The notes: generated by a model not told the origin, from the letters alone. Counted from the stretch's first letter, positions 48,401 through 61,522 are shown. The stretch is DNA of 64,000 bases from Pomacea canaliculata (GCF_003073045.1 NC_037590.1:20363708-20427707), one strand, 5' to 3'. Made by a program: numbers and translations.

Positions 48401-49968
48401 CCCATACTGCATATGTTTAAGAACAAAAGTTACATTACTTATAATTACATGCTGTTAGACTTTGGATGTGGCAAAAGGGAGTTAAGAGGTAGATAATTGA
48501 AAAGACCAATCTTGTGCACTCTCTTCCACTGCAAGTGCTAAATAAAAAAAACCCAAAAACTTTTGTCCAATTTTCTTTTTCAAAAAGAATTAAAATTTTA
48601 TACATTCTGCACAAATCTGACATAAACTGGAAATGAGCTAGTGTACAGGCTAGTTAACAGGCGATAATAATATATATAAAAAAATGTATGGCATACAACC
48701 TCAACCTTAGTGTCATACTTTAAGTGCTAATCATGAATTCACAATGACAGCACATGATTTAGGGATTTAGTTTATGTTGCAGCATTACTTAAACACCATA
48801 GACATCGCTTTGGTGATAAAAATATACGTATTAAATTTCAGCAGACTCTCTATGGTATGTAGAATAATGTATAATATGATTTACCAAGGCTAAAATGAAA
48901 ATGGTTTAGACAAAACTGTACATTATTTACACTTTATATATACATTTCATAAACTGGAATAACTGCATGAGAAGAAATTTTTCAAGTTGTGGGATATGTC
49001 AAATGAACAACATCTTTTTTCTCTCACACTCACGTGGTCACATGGCAAGGCACTATTCATTCACACCCTTAAAGTACTTGCATGAGCTGCGTATAAAAAT
49101 ACATGGATTTGCATCAAATGCCAATGAATAAGATTTGTTTTAGAACTTGCATTGACAATTATCTGAGAATCGTTTCAAAACATCTATCATTCATTCTCTG
49201 TTAAAGAAATAGAACATAATTATAATCAAAATTATGACCTTTATCTAAAGAGCTGCTAAATTGTTGATGCTCTTTAAAAGATGAATCTGTGTTTATCTAT
49301 ATGCACAAGTGGAAGCCACCTTGGCATTGTGCTAAGGATCCGACTTGTTAGCATGAAAGCAAAAATGATATTTTAAACACAATAAATTCAGCTGGTATCC
49401 CATACTGTATTTACAACACTGTCATAATGTAAAGCCAGCATGAAAATAACAAGGAACTGTCTGATATAAGACATTCAAATATACTAAAAACCAGATCTAT
49501 ATATACACATAGCACTTTAAAAAAAGAAAAAGACTTGCATGGCTTTACACATTTGGCCTATTTTCATATTAACTGTTATTTTTCTAAAATGTTTATGAAT
49601 TCAATCACTACTTTGTGTTTTTTAAGCCAAGGCAAACTATATTTTCATTTTTCCCAAACAGCTAAATTTAGCAGGCTGTCAAAGTGTCATTATGATTACA
49701 ACACAAATTTACAAACGAAAAACAAATTACACTTCTTTACCAGTCTAAACAAACGTTCATAAATGGCTTAACATGCAACAATATAAGCAATTTCTCTCTC
49801 TCTCAAACACACCAAATATACATGTGTAGATACATGCTCACATCCATGCACACAAAATATTGTAAAAGTCAAAAACATTCTATTCTAGTTTTTCCCTGCC
49901 TTCTTTCTTCCATCCACAATCTGTATTCGAACATGCATGTCTATTCCTATATCAAAGGCACTCACTAA
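45433..49968. other. AT-rich interval between P450-E and the Ly6-type gene
   Basis: About 4.5 kb with only short open frames on either strand and no family resemblance. The right part may be the 3' UTR of the minus-strand Ly6-type gene, whose stop is at 49969, but I cannot place its poly(A) site with confidence. Homology to the 3' flank of P450-D fades by about 45780. Confidence 0.5.
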
Positions 49969-52796
49969 TCAAAACTTTCTCAGGACATGCAAAGCCAACC
50001 AAATAGCGGCACCAAGAATTGCAGGAAAGGCAGATAATCCTGATGCTGAGTTACATCCTTCACTGGAACAGGTATAAACACAAGCACGGTACATGCGGTC
50101 GTGGTCAGGGAACCAGATGTCTTGGCACTGGTCACCCATATCCCGGGAACTACAGAAGCGATGAGTGCCTACAACCCCTGAAACATACATTGACATTCTT
50201 TAAGGTACTGTCACAACATTTGGAAAAATTTTACTTAAAATATATCCCATGCATTCAGTATTACCATTACTACTATTTGGTGGTTAGGATAAACTTATTT
50301 AAGTCATAATATTAGTCATTAATTAAGTCATCTTACTTTTAACTTCCACCTGCTATTGCCTTCAACGAGTGAAGCAAAGATATTCCAAAATCAGCTTGTT
50401 TACCAGTTAACACATATATAAACATACTTGCAGTTGACAGCTGAAATAGTTATCCCAGACAAATGTGAAAGGCAGCTAAGACAAAAATGTGCTGTCACCT
50501 AAAGATACGTTTATAAGTGCATCTCTTCCACAAACATAACTCCTAACAACCTTTCCCATAATTTTATTCTTTTATAGTTCATTTGTTATTTGTTTGTTTT
50601 CCTGTCCCTCGTATGCTGTCCATGTTTCGTTCTTGTTCTTAAGTGCTAAGAGCATACTCCTTAGGAGTGTGAGTATGCGCTTTACAAATTTTAACTTTAT
50701 TATCATTATAACAGGAATGACTTAGACAAGAAAATGTACTTTTGCATAGCTGTCTGAATTGTGACAGCAATAAACCAATTTTGCATCCATAGGAACTCTG
50801 TTGTTCGATTCTTGTGCGAACGGACCATCCCTCAAGCCACAACATGAGGGGAAAAGTACATTTTGATTTCACCTATTAACATGTGTTACTTTAAAATGAA
50901 GACAAACAAATATGGATGTTCATAGAAAAACCTGTAAGTAGTATAATAACCGAAACAATATGACAAAACGGAGAACAAATTACCAAATAATTTCAGTCAT
51001 TTCTGAAATAGTAAGAAATATGTTTTTGACTTTTCCTTAGCTTAATGCCTATTTTAAGATTTTGTGAGGACTAATATCCATCCAAAAATAGCAAAACTAT
51101 GGCTTTTTGTCAATAATGATGCATTTTTAAAACAAGGTAAAATCCCATTAAACTACCTAAGAATTCATTACCTTTGCTTTTGAACACAAACTATAATGTA
51201 ATGAAATAAATACAAAGGCAAAATACAACGCAAAACAGCAGTCACTAGCGAAAAATATGAAAGTGTTAGGAGCATAGAGATATTTAATGGTGCCCAATTA
51301 TTAGAAGTAGTTTCTGCCCAAATAAATATTTCTCACACATATGGATTTACCGTCATTTCTTACCTATGAAAATCGCAATTCATCTCCTTCACACACTTTC
51401 AATTTAAAATGTTGACTGCCTGAACCCCCGTGTTTCCCGTGCACTTTTTTCCACTGGGGAAGTGGAACAAAACTGCTTTTTCTAAAACGATGACACATTC
51501 TCCCAGTGTATAACGCTCTCAATCGTAGGTCAAGGGTTCTACTCACGTGCACCCTGCCCGTGCACTCTTAGCATATTCGGAGTGTAAGTGCTTTACAAAT
51601 TTTTCATTTTTTATTATTATATATTTAGGCAGTCACTGAACAGAAGTCTGAAACACACACAAGCAGCTGGAACACTGCAAAAGCAATCTATTTAGGTGAC
51701 ATTTTGCATACCTCCCCATAATCCTGTGACTTTGATGCAGTATTTGGTATCCCAAAGGCTGCAGGGTTTGTATTTCTCACTGTTTGTGCTCAGTGAGTTA
51801 TCCCACTTTTCTTGGCAGTTGTTGTCCAGAGTTGAATTACACTGGTAACAGTTATATGCCTTCACTGTTGAAAATTAGAAAGGCTTGTAAAGTAACATGC
51901 ACAAGAAATGTGATAACACCAATCATTGCTAGTTACTGACAGTAACTCAACATGCGTCAATATTAAATTCAAATAGTAATAACACTAAAAGTAAAAGCAC
52001 TGCGCTTTACTGCTCCTTTACTTATTGATTAGAGGCTGGTATTCACACAGGGACAAATATTTTCACACACAGAAATAAACCATAAAAATGTATAACTTAC
52101 AAAGCTTAATCACAGTATTTTTTACTTAAGTGTAACAATACAAATCCGCTAATCCTTTATGCCAAACTTTACACAAAATTATTATGGGGGTTAACTTATA
52201 TAGATCTCTGAATAAACTGCATAAGCTATTCATTTACTAATTTCAATTAAAAAAATTACAATTCATGTCAACTTTTTTTTGGCTTTTCTTTGCACTGTTA
52301 TGGTATGTCTATCTTCGCGATTCATTAATTTTTACACAAAATGCAATGCAATCAAATGGTGTCGTCACAGCAAAGACAGTGCGATTTTTAAAACATTCAG
52401 TTTGCTCAAAAACAACATGTTTGATCAGATAAATATACTGCTTCTTTATTTTATCTCAGTGCCATGCACAACGCGGAAATGAAAGCAAGTCTATAATATC
52501 TACCTTTTCTCGGTTGTTGTTTACAGAACACGTGTGACTATAACATACGTACATTATTTATGAATTAAACGTTATTACTTTATCTAACGGAATGTACGCC
52601 ATGTTTGGATTTAGTATTCTTTTCATATTGCTTTTGATTTAACCGATTTCAAATTTCTGTGCCTGCCATTACGCACTAGGAAGAATGTTTCCGGTGTTGT
52701 TAACATGTGTACAACTGCCATCTCACCTGAACCTGTCAAACAGACAATCAGGACAACGACGACAAAATGCCAGCTTTTTCTCGGCACGCTCGTCAT
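49969..52796 (-). CDS. Ly6/uPAR-type GPI-anchored protein (quiver/sleepless-like)
   Basis: Three exons on the minus strand: 52727-52796, 51712-51864 and 49969-50177; 432 nt, 143 residues, phases consistent. Residues 1-26 form a signal peptide (basic start, then FVVVVLIVCL), probably cleaved before YNCYQCNS. The mature part has ten cysteines ending in the family's CN pair (EGCNSAS), the pattern of a five-disulphide three-finger fold, with CYQCNS at the start as in the quiver/sleepless branch of invertebrates. A hydrophobic tail (FPAILGAAIWLALHVL) after a small-residue stretch fits a GPI signal. Drosophila Sleepless/Quiver is a GPI-linked regulator of potassium channels and nicotinic receptors; for this protein only the fold and surface location are supported. 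The short basic end RKF closes the tail. Introns contain repeats. Confidence 0.85.
50641..50712 (+). repeat. SINE-like 3' tail, copy 1
   Basis: AGTGCTAAGAGCATACTCC, then GCGCTTTACAAATTTT, then TTATTATCATTAT. The same tail recurs at 51566-51622 (ACTCTTAGCATATTCGGAGT, GTGCTTTACAAATTTT, TTATTATTAT). Both lie in introns of the Ly6-type gene, so at least two SINE or LINE copies inserted there. Confidence 0.55.
51160..51350 (-). repeat. Dispersed repeat, inverted copy in intron of the Ly6-type gene
   Basis: Reverse complement matches 14940-15124 almost throughout: the GTGAGAAAT start, TTTGGGCAGAAA, CACCATTAAATATCT and GAATTCTTAGGT. It is about 36 kb from the P450-B copy and in opposite orientation. 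Terminal structure is not evident. Confidence 0.75.
51566..51622 (+). repeat. SINE-like 3' tail, copy 2
   Basis: Matches the tail at 50641-50712. The 180 bp before it include a GGTCAAGGGTTCTACTC string that looks like a tRNA-type B box, so the whole element may begin near 51420. Confidence 0.5.
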
Positions 52797-53299
52797 TTCT
52801 CAGGTTGATGAAGGAACCTTCTTGATAAACAAGCTGAACTTATGTGTTGTCTTCCTGTGATCAAACTCGCGAGAAGCGGAAGGGCAGTTGACGCAGGCGA
52901 CACCTACCGGGCGCACACCTGTCAGGTGCGAGGGTGACAATAAAAGGGGGACAACTCGTGGGTTCACTTTGATGCAGGTGTGTATTACTGAATTTGTTTC
53001 AATTTTTGGGGGATGAGTGATCATGACAATGGAACAATTAGTGTATGCAGTTAATTGTGTACAAGATATTCTTTTTTCCTTTTCACTATTTTTCTTGTGT
53101 CTGTGCTTCAGTCGAGAAGGGGAAATTAAAATTCCATCGTGAATCTTAAAACATTCAACGATCGAGCTGCATGCATTTATGTGAACCTAATAATAATAAA
53201 GTGCTTTCTTCCAAATTTTTTGTTATTGTGTGCCGAAACATATTGACGTATCATGCACGGTCCTTCAGCTGCGTGTTGTGTGTACATTAATATACGATG

Positions 53300-53444
53300 G
53301 TTGGTTTATTTGGTGGAAGAAAACCTCGGACGCCCTGCGAACAGGTGTCACATACGAAGAGGGTTGCTAGACGAGATCTGAACCCTTAGCCGCTCACTGC
53401 AGTAGTGACAATGAGTGTTTTAACCACTATACTACCGGGCGCCC
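53300..53444 (-). mobile_element. tRNA-derived SINE
   Basis: On the minus strand it starts GGGCGCCCGGTAGTATAG and has an A-box-like GTAGTATAGTGGTTAAAAC (near 53420-53436) and a B-box-like GGGTTCAGATCTCGTC (near 53369-53385), as in a tRNA head, followed by unrelated body sequence. It does not fold into a full tRNA, so it is a SINE head rather than a tRNA gene. The 3' limit is approximate. Confidence 0.65.
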
Positions 53445-55859
53445 TTATAAATATACGAGCTTGATTGTACATTATATATTCCGTATACCTAAAGAGATAA
53501 ATATAGCAAGTGCTAGCGTAGCTGCATGGTTAACACCACGGAAGGGAAGGATCGAGTCAGCTACATCGTCAATAAATATGACTACAGCAATCAGTTCATA
53601 ACATGACTGTCACGTTTATCACGCTGCTTACGTAGCCCACTGTGCATCTGAAATCACCGAGACAAAATATGTCCTTTCCTCATCATGCCAAAAAGATGAT
53701 GTGAGGAGGAACCTCGCTCTATATTTAGGTCTGGCGTGCCCCAGGTGAGACAGCATACAACGCATTTATATGTACACAAGCTGCCGAACTTATAAAAGCT
53801 AGTCCAGTTCGATATTCGAGTGTTACCTCTCCCCATCTGCCTCGCCCACGCCACCTCTCCGGACTTCTTCTAATGACTCAGCGAGACACGTGTCGCCAGT
53901 CTACTGACGACATCGTGAACAATCCACTGATCACAAGCACATAACGATCGACAAAACATAATCTTCATCGAGTTTTTGCAGCATGCTAATGATCGGTCTA
54001 GTTAATGTCAAATCATATAAACGACAGTATTAATTAAAATAAATCAAGCGCATTAAATTAGGTAATTTTATTTGCATCACACTGTCTGCCCTCCAAAGAA
54101 GTACAGCGTCAACCGTTTCTGACCTCATCCCAGATGCTGATTTCATAGCGCTTATTGGCTACATCAAAAAAAAAAAAAAAGTGGGGAGGTGAGGGGTCAA
54201 CCATTGACTGGATAGAGTCATGCGTCACATGTCACTGTGTGTGCGCTGATTGCAAACGGACCTTAAAAAGGCGACGACTCGAAGTATAACAAGTTCTCCG
54301 ACATTAGGCAAGCTTAGTTTGCAAAGTTGATCGGATACGTATCTGACCTTCAGGAACAACTAGCAAGAGCAACGAAGGTCCTCGATTTCAGGTGAGATAG
54401 CTGCTTTTTTTTTTTAACGCGAAGAACTGGATGCTTGTGGGTAGGAATTTTATGCAGAAAATATTTATAACGACTCATATGTGTGTTCGTGAGGTGTCGT
54501 CTTCGGGCTTAAGAGTATTTTTAAGCACCATGCGTTCAGCGTCTGTACCTGTACACATTTTCGTAGTAAAGGGAGTAAATTTTTCTGCTTCTTATACATG
54601 AACATTTGATGTGTCGTGTGCACCTTTGCTGTCGTTCTGTTAACGGCATTTTTGGAAACGTGTTGCGGTAGTCCTGGTTGCACGTCGCGCTCACTTATCG
54701 GTTGTTCCGCTAATATGATTGGGAAAGACAAGACAGGATATATGTAAAGAGCAGGCTGTACGATTCTTCCCCCCATCCTAAGGTCCTTACCGTCAGTCAG
54801 GCGAACAGACTGATATCCCTTTCTTTGACCAGACGTCTTTGGGGTGGACGAGTGGAAGGGGAATAACCGGGGGATGCAGAAGTTGACAAAGTTTTCCCCA
54901 GAAAGACAAGTTGTCAGAAAAAGAAACATAAAGCAGATTTACAGACAGTAGAACCACTAAACAGCTGAAATCGAGAGAAAGGCAAACACGTGGCGCCGAC
55001 TTATCTTGAAGCGTATAAACAGCGAACAGACGATGATCACCAGGGCTTGAGTCATCTCTCACTTCGGTGACAATGAAGTCAGTCGCACAGCTGCTCACAT
55101 CCACCCCGACCCCAGCAAAGCACACGTATTGAGCGCGAGGCTACACGTGTGGCATCACACCTTCAGGCTCGGTAACGATCATGCATCTCCTGACCCGAAT
55201 GTAAACATTTGTAGTACAATGCTCGGTTCTGTAGTACTGCACAGACCTCCGATGACCCACCAGTGACTACATAGGTAGCTTGCCATGTAATAAAGCCTAC
55301 TAAAGGAGATGCAGGTCTTTCTGTGAAGAGTTGTGTTGGTGTGTGCTGTTGCTTTTCGCGCTGTCTTCCCTTGACCGTTCATTTTACGTCTCCACATTCA
55401 TCTGTAGTGGTAGGTTCCACTGTCTAGAAATCGACAAGAACTCATAGGCGATTATTGAATTCTGGTTTCTGTGCAATGTATCTGCCGAGGATTCCACCTC
55501 AGGGTTCCATGGAATTCTGAAACTTGCAGTCTCGAAAATTCTCATGTCACCATGTCTTGGTATCTGTCAAACCTGAAATTTGTAAACATGCGGTAATTAT
55601 TCCAGATGTAGAAGGGTGGATGAAACGCTATTCAGAATACACAGTTGGGTAAAACGTGTTGCTTAGTGTCACAGCTTGTTGTGACACTATCTTCTCAGCC
55701 TCATTAGCATCAATGCGACCTAGAAGTACGATGGTGTATGTGTGTGCTCGCGCTTGCATACATGTGTACTTAAGTCCACGTTTGCGTTTGTAAGTGATCT
55801 CGTGCCGAATTTTATATGCTTTATTATATTGTGAAAACTTACGAGCCAGACTGCATGTG

Positions 55860-56045
55860 CTTTATTATGAAAGAAAGATGAAATTAATGGCAAAAATAAG
55901 AAAGAAAAAATAAAGAGGAATGAATATAGAAAGAAAGAAATGCGAAAAGAAAGAAACAATGAAGAGGAACAAAATGAATTGACTGACGTACAAATGAACA
56001 GAAAATTTTAAAAAGCTGAAAAGGGAAGAAAACGAAAGAAAAAAT
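55860..56045 (+). repeat. GAAA-rich low-complexity tract
   Basis: A long purine-rich stretch built of AAAGAAAGAAA-type words. It produces a spurious hydrophobic, Phe-rich open frame on the minus strand. Confidence 0.7.
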
Positions 56046-56714
56046 ACTATTATTGCAATCGTTTGTAGTTTACTTACCGTGAGTCACTTTTACTGACCTT
56101 GCTTATACTGACTTTTTTGCCAGCATCTTGGTTATTATTGAGTGCTGTCTGATGTTAAACTGCAGAGTGTTGCTGAGGTCGTTTACTTATAGGTATATAT
56201 CTGAGAGAGACTTTGTGAGAGTTCTTTCCCTTTACCTGACAGGCTGGTGCGATCGAGTCTCTTTGATTTTGTTTTAGTGTTGTGGTCATGAATCAATTAG
56301 GATGAATTTTTGGATCTTCATGCTTACACGTGCTTTTGCTTCGTTTTCTACCCTCTTCTGTTTTGTAGCTGGATTGTAGCTGATGTTATTTTGAAGTGCG
56401 AACTGTCTGGATCTATTGGCTGGATTTCACTCCATTCGGCAACGACCTTGCGATGAAGTAAATAAACTGAAGTGACGATTACTTTTTTGTACAGTTTCAT
56501 ATGACAACACTTCTTATTTCAAGATATTCTCAAGATTTCTCAATATATTCTCAGTACTTTCCTGATGTCGTTAACCTTATTCTCTGGGGTCGTTACCGTT
56601 ATATCTTCAGTGATCTCCCTTTGCTGCCGGAGTGCAGCGAGTCTTGTCATGGTTTTTCCTTCTACGTCTTTGTGAGTATTTCGTGCACTTGCTCAGCACA
56701 ATGAGTTGTCCTTT

Positions 56715-56905
56715 GACGGAAATATTGAGCTATATAAATGCTCACTTATTATTGTTATTATTATTATTTGCCAACGCTGTGTTGCTAAATCTCTCTAACT
56801 GTTGAAGTCCACAGCAGTGTACCTTGTTTTTGAAAAGCGCTTTAAGCCCGCTTTTGTGGATGGTAAAGGCATTATACAAGTAATATTATTATGTTTAGTG
56901 CTTAG
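56715..56905 (+). repeat. Two SINE-type 3' tails in tandem
   Basis: First tail: TTGAGCTATATAAATGCTCA then (TTA)n at about 56728-56768. Second tail: AAAGCGCTTTAAGCCCGC, GGTAAAGGCATTATACAAG, then ATATTATTATG at about 56836-56900, of the same type as the minus-strand tail at 38294-38362. Confidence 0.55.
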
Positions 56906-57422
56906 TGATAACAATAGTAATGATACTTATTTAAATTACATTATTGGAATCCGAGTGAGAATGGTTTGCATGATCAGAACCCTTATTTTTGAAGTGATCA
57001 TTTTGTTTTTTTAAACATTTTTTAAAACTTTTGAATCCGAATGCTTAATTTTAATAGTTTTTTTTCCTTTTTTAAACAGGTTTATCGCAGCCTGTGGGAT
57101 CATTTTCATTCTCTCGACACTTCTCTAGCGAATGCACACCTGTGCTTGAGCGCTGGAACAATGAAAAGCAAGTCATTACCAGGAGCTGCAGCACTTTTAG
57201 TCTTCTCGACCTGGTCCTGATGTTCTCCACTTCTGGGAATCTGTTTAAAATGTCACCCATTTACTATTCGGGGTCAGTGGCTTAACTAACGCACAGACGT
57301 TTGGATAAACTGCTCAAGACAGCTTAAACGAAATCACGTACTGTCAAAAGAGAACTGATAAAACAGCGATAGTGAAGAGTAGAAGTGTCACAGTTTCTGT
57401 TTACAGCTGACATCAGAGCACA

Positions 57423-60316
57423 ATGACCCTAAAACGACGGATGATGGCTTACTGTGCCTCCAGCCTGGGGATGACGATGATCCATCATTCCTTTTACTTC
57501 TACTACGTTAAAGTTTTCCTCAACCGCTACCACATTCAGGAGTCATGGTTTCATTTCGCCAGTTTCTGTTCCTCATCTGGAATGCCGTTAACGATCCTTT
57601 GTTCGCTCTCTTTCAGGACAATGCTAAGTTTACCATTACTAGGACGAGAAGGGAAAGTATTCTATACACAGCTCCTTTCCTGGCTTTGTCATACATGATA
57701 CCCTGGTTCCAGTTTGGCTCCAGTGACTGGGCCACGGGACTGCATCTCATAATCGCTCTGAGCCTTTACGACACAATGTTCACCTTCATTGGTTTAGCTA
57801 TGTGCTGTTTGTTTACCGAAATTTCTACAGACCAAAAGGACAGACTTTTATTAACCAAGTACGCTCAGATGGCAAGCATGTTAGGGCATTGCTCCATTCT
57901 GGTGTTTGAATACACGTCTAGTAGTCTACAGAACTTCCTGGCGTTCCAGATTACCGCCTTTTTTGTGGCGTTATGTGGTATGTCCCTCATGATCTACACT
58001 GGGCTTAATGCGCACACAGTGTGGGACTTTCGTGAACACAAGGCCCAAGACGACAATGTAGAAATGCCTCAGAAAGTAGAACAAGATATAGAGCAGAATC
58101 ATCCACAGGTCAAGGAGCCCTTCTGGTTAAAGACGTGGCAGGTAGGTTAGTTGACCGTTTTCAAGAAAGTGTGTTTTGTTTTGGGTTTTTTTTTTTCATT
58201 CTGAATTTGAGATTCCTCTGGTTGCTGAATTCAATGATGCAAATTTTAGTGGTGGGTGTAGGGGATGACTGAATAACTTCCTTTGATTTAAAATAAAATA
58301 ATGCTGCACTGCCATTTTAAAAGTCACATTAAATACTTAATTAATGTCGTGATTTTATAAACGGTCTATCTTCTCTCAACAGATTCTTTCGGAGCGGAAC
58401 TTCATAGCCTTCGTGCTGACCAACTTCTTTCAGGAATTTCACAAGACATACTTGTCCAACTTCACGGCAATCCTCTGCGACTTTCTTATTCCCACTACAC
58501 GGGTACCTCTTACGGTTCGCAGCACGTTCTACGGGTTTACGGGTACCCTTGGAGGGGTAAGCTTCACATGCGTCTGATTGTTTCCACCCTCTCGAAAGTA
58601 GTTGTTAATGTGTTTTTATTTGTTAAATCAGAATGGGTTAATCACATCTACTGTTTTTATGCCCGTGTCACCTGAGTGTCCCAATGCAGTTACTCACAGG
58701 TTCTCACACTGTTACATTAGTGACTATTTCCATCTTTTTTAAAAAAATCATTTAGATATTATTTAATTTCTTATTTCCGCAGTTCATGGTCATATTTGGC
58801 GCTCCCATTGTTGGACGTTTTGGTTATTTCCGCATCATTCGGTGCAGCTTTGTGTTTAAGATCTGCAGTGGACTTCTCATGTTTCTGATCGGCCCATCCA
58901 ACCCCTGGCTTCTGATGCTCTTCATACTTCTCGATACGTGAGTCAGTTTATGTAATGTTTTATGTGGGGATCTACACAGACTAGGTCACTGGCTTTGCTC
59001 GTGTGACCGTTAAATCCCAACACGCTAGCTCTTCATATTTCTCTGCAGATCCGTAGGTTTACATTGTATAATATATTGTGCCACGCACACATGATCAGGA
59101 ACTGTACATTGCTTAGATGCAATGATCGCTACTCGCAGACGTTCGTCATTTTGCATCACCACCACAATGATTTATTTCTGTTGTCATCTAAAGAAAACTT
59201 AACGATCCTTGATTTTTACAGGAGTGTCACAGGTGCTTCCTATTCACTGTTCAATATGCCGCTATCTGATATTTCTGACCACGACCGGGAAAAGTACAAT
59301 CGCAAGTGAGTTTTAGTTCTATTTTTCTCATATCTGAGCTGCAAACAAATTCTAGTTTGTACATAACGATTTTCTGCAAATAGTAAATACGTAACTTTTT
59401 AACCTAGGGGAAGAGTGTGAGACTGGTGACTAATTTTCATGAAACACAAACAAATGTTTATGAACTGTCTGTAGACTGAAACATGACAGTCAGACCCACT
59501 CTATCCATTAGTTTCTATGGCCACCCAGAGACAGTTTTCTGTAGTCATCGTGACAATATTTGATGTCATAAACAATTGCTTACTTGTGATTGGGCGCTGA
59601 GTTCTGGTACTGCCGACACGTGAACACTTTTTGTTTCTCCTGCAAACAGTTGTTTGTTTATTTGTGGCAATGCTGTAACACTGACTCGTTATTTATCGTC
59701 ACAGACACCCTATTTCCTCTACGGTTTACGGCGCCAACGCTCTGGTCGTGAAGCCGGCCAACTCCCTGTCTCCCATGCTGGTTGTCGCAATCCTCAATCA
59801 CTTCGGTTACGAAAAGCTCAAGGTGAGCACATTACCTGTGATTTTACCTGTTTTCCTCAAACGCAGCAGAGAGGAGAGATTTGCCAATATTCCCCATCCA
59901 TACACATTAGTAATTATTGGATGCAATCTTTATATAATATAATCCTTTAACTCCTTGATAATCCTGATAAATTTTGTAGCCCACTGTGCTTGTTGAGGCT
60001 CTAGAAACACATTTGTATTTGACTGAATATTGAAGGTTTTCAATTGCTTGGCCATACAAAATATAAATTTGTGAGTTTGAGATGATAGATAAAGGAGAGA
60101 AAGGGAGTGAAAGAGAAAAGCCTATAACTTTTTTTTATTTTGCAGGATGGTTTGCTTTCAGGGGAGGAATTGGAGATAATCAAAGATGTCATGTTTAAGG
60201 TCGTCTGCTTCTATCCTGTACTTCTGGGCATGATCCAGTTTGTAACATGGTCGCGTTTCACCATTCGACGCAGTATTTTATCGTACGAGTATAGAGTACC
60301 AACTACACCTATTTGA
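57423..60316 (+). CDS. MFSD13A/TMEM180-type multi-pass membrane protein, with a frameshift in coding exon 1
   Basis: Major-facilitator-like protein of the TMEM180 family; transport activity and substrate are not established for the family. Exons: 57423-58141, 58383-58556, 58783-58937, 59222-59305, 59705-59822, 60146-60316. With one base added the total is 1422 nt, 473 residues, and exon 1 becomes exactly 240 codons ending in phase 0. Family signatures: FYFYYVKVFLNRYHIQESWF, FLFLIWNAVNDPLF, SLYDTMFTF, the mid-protein RNFIAFVLTNFFQEFHKTY, and VVKPANSLSP; multiple hydrophobic helices; linker near residues 220-240 acidic and Gln-rich. The frame changes at about 57558-57561, where GCCAGTTT stands in place of an expected GCCCAGTTT. 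This is either a sequencing or assembly error or a real lesion. An ATG at 57545 is in frame with the rest and would give a product lacking the first membrane segment. All other borders are intact GT-AG. Confidence 0.85.
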
Positions 60317-61522
60317 TCAGACGTGTGACTGTGTAAATAGGGGAAAGAATTGAATTATGCAATTGAATATATATACTGCCATGTTTACTGGCTATTTTTA
60401 ACTCTTCTTTTTTTGTATAATACTTTTTTTTCCAGGCAAGTATTGCAATCTCGTTTTATCATATTTGTCATCATTCTTGTCATCATTCCTGATTTGCACT
60501 CTTCACCTAAGTCAAAATAGTGGTAATGTGAGATAGGAGGTTTATGACGATGATGACGACAACGAATGTGAAATAGATGCGAAGTCTACTAAATACTGTT
60601 TAGATGTTTTTTTCATACACGTGTTTAAGTGAAGAAATTGTCTGAAAGTGGGCATTAATGAATGATAAAGTTTATAAACCTAATAAATGTGTGTTTTATT
60701 GGTGGGAAAACGCATTTAATTTTTTTTTTGGCTAGTAACACGGACGTCAGACTGAAGCAAAAACATAAACCAGTGACCAGCATTTTAAATGTCTCACACA
60801 TTAGATTCTGCGAATATGCTCTGCTCATCCAAAATGGTGGCCATTAAAATTTTTATTGTGAGCAGAAAGCTAAAATCTCCGATCACCACCGTGAAGGTGA
60901 ATTTAGAGAGATGCTACATTGTCTAAATGAAATCGCGTTTACATTAGATCAAAATGATAATGCTAAAACTAAATTATTCATCCCAGTAATTAATGGTAGC
61001 GATGTTCTTAAACGAGTAATCTGATGGTGTAAGAGTTTCTGAGTAGATTTTCCTAGGAAGGCGCACAATTAGGCGATACCCATGATCGAGTATAATTATT
61101 ATTTCAGTGACGTGACATGATCGAGTATCTGATAAACCCGAGCGGGACACTTAGGATGGAGCACAGCTCAGGGAGAAACCTGCATTAAAAACAAGACTGC
61201 TGCAGATGACATACTGCTGCACGCGCACTTAATTACCAGTTCCGGCCAGTTTACAATCGATTTCACAAGACCTTGAGGCTTTGCGGTTTAAGTAAACACA
61301 GAAGGCTTCTTTACTGGTCTATTCATTTGTAATAATTTGACTGATAGAACAACAATGATGACCACACAAAACACACACGATTTTCTTCGAATGGGAGTCA
61401 CGTCAACTTTGTCATTATATTAAGATCCCATTCTTTGTCATTATATTAAGATCTCATTTCCAATACGATACTAGATCAAAACAAGTTGTATTAAAGATGA
61501 AGAAAAGAAAAATAAAAACTAA
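60317..61522. other. 3' flank of MFSD13A and spacer
   Basis: Contains the likely 3' UTR of the MFSD13A-type gene and otherwise no gene. An AATAAA at 60682-60687 is followed by TGTGTGTTTT (see the separate entry). A short direct repeat CATTATATTAAGATC occurs at about 61412-61455. Confidence 0.5.
60682..60687 (+). terminator. Probable poly(A) signal of the MFSD13A-type gene
   Basis: AATAAA about 370 bp after the stop codon, followed at once by a GT-rich stretch, the usual layout of an animal cleavage and polyadenylation site. No transcript evidence is available. Confidence 0.55.

Larger units (their letters stand above)
52797..57422. other. Intergenic region before MFSD13A with possible non-coding 5' exons
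   Basis: Holds a tRNA-derived SINE, A-rich and GA-rich tracts and SINE tails (listed separately). A TTAAAAAGG at about 54262-54270 followed by a segment ending TCGATTTCAG/GTGAGATAG near 54391 could be the TATA-like element and first non-coding exon of the MFSD13A-type gene. An acceptor TTCTGTTTACAG lies just before its coding start. This is suggestive only. Open frames of up to 154 codons near 54465-55125 on the minus strand resemble nothing I know. Confidence 0.4.

Noticed and set aside
53360-53444. tRNA-like sequence on the minus strand
   Set aside because: It has A- and B-box-like strings but no complete acceptor or anticodon stem; interpreted as a SINE head, not a tRNA gene.
54465-55125. 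Overlapping minus-strand frames of 154 and 110 codons
   Set aside because: No recognised domain, composition unlike the real exons in this window, and no clear splice partners. I cannot exclude a lineage-specific gene.
55720-55959. Hydrophobic Phe-rich minus-strand frame resembling a membrane protein
   Set aside because: It is the complement of a GAAA-rich low-complexity tract.
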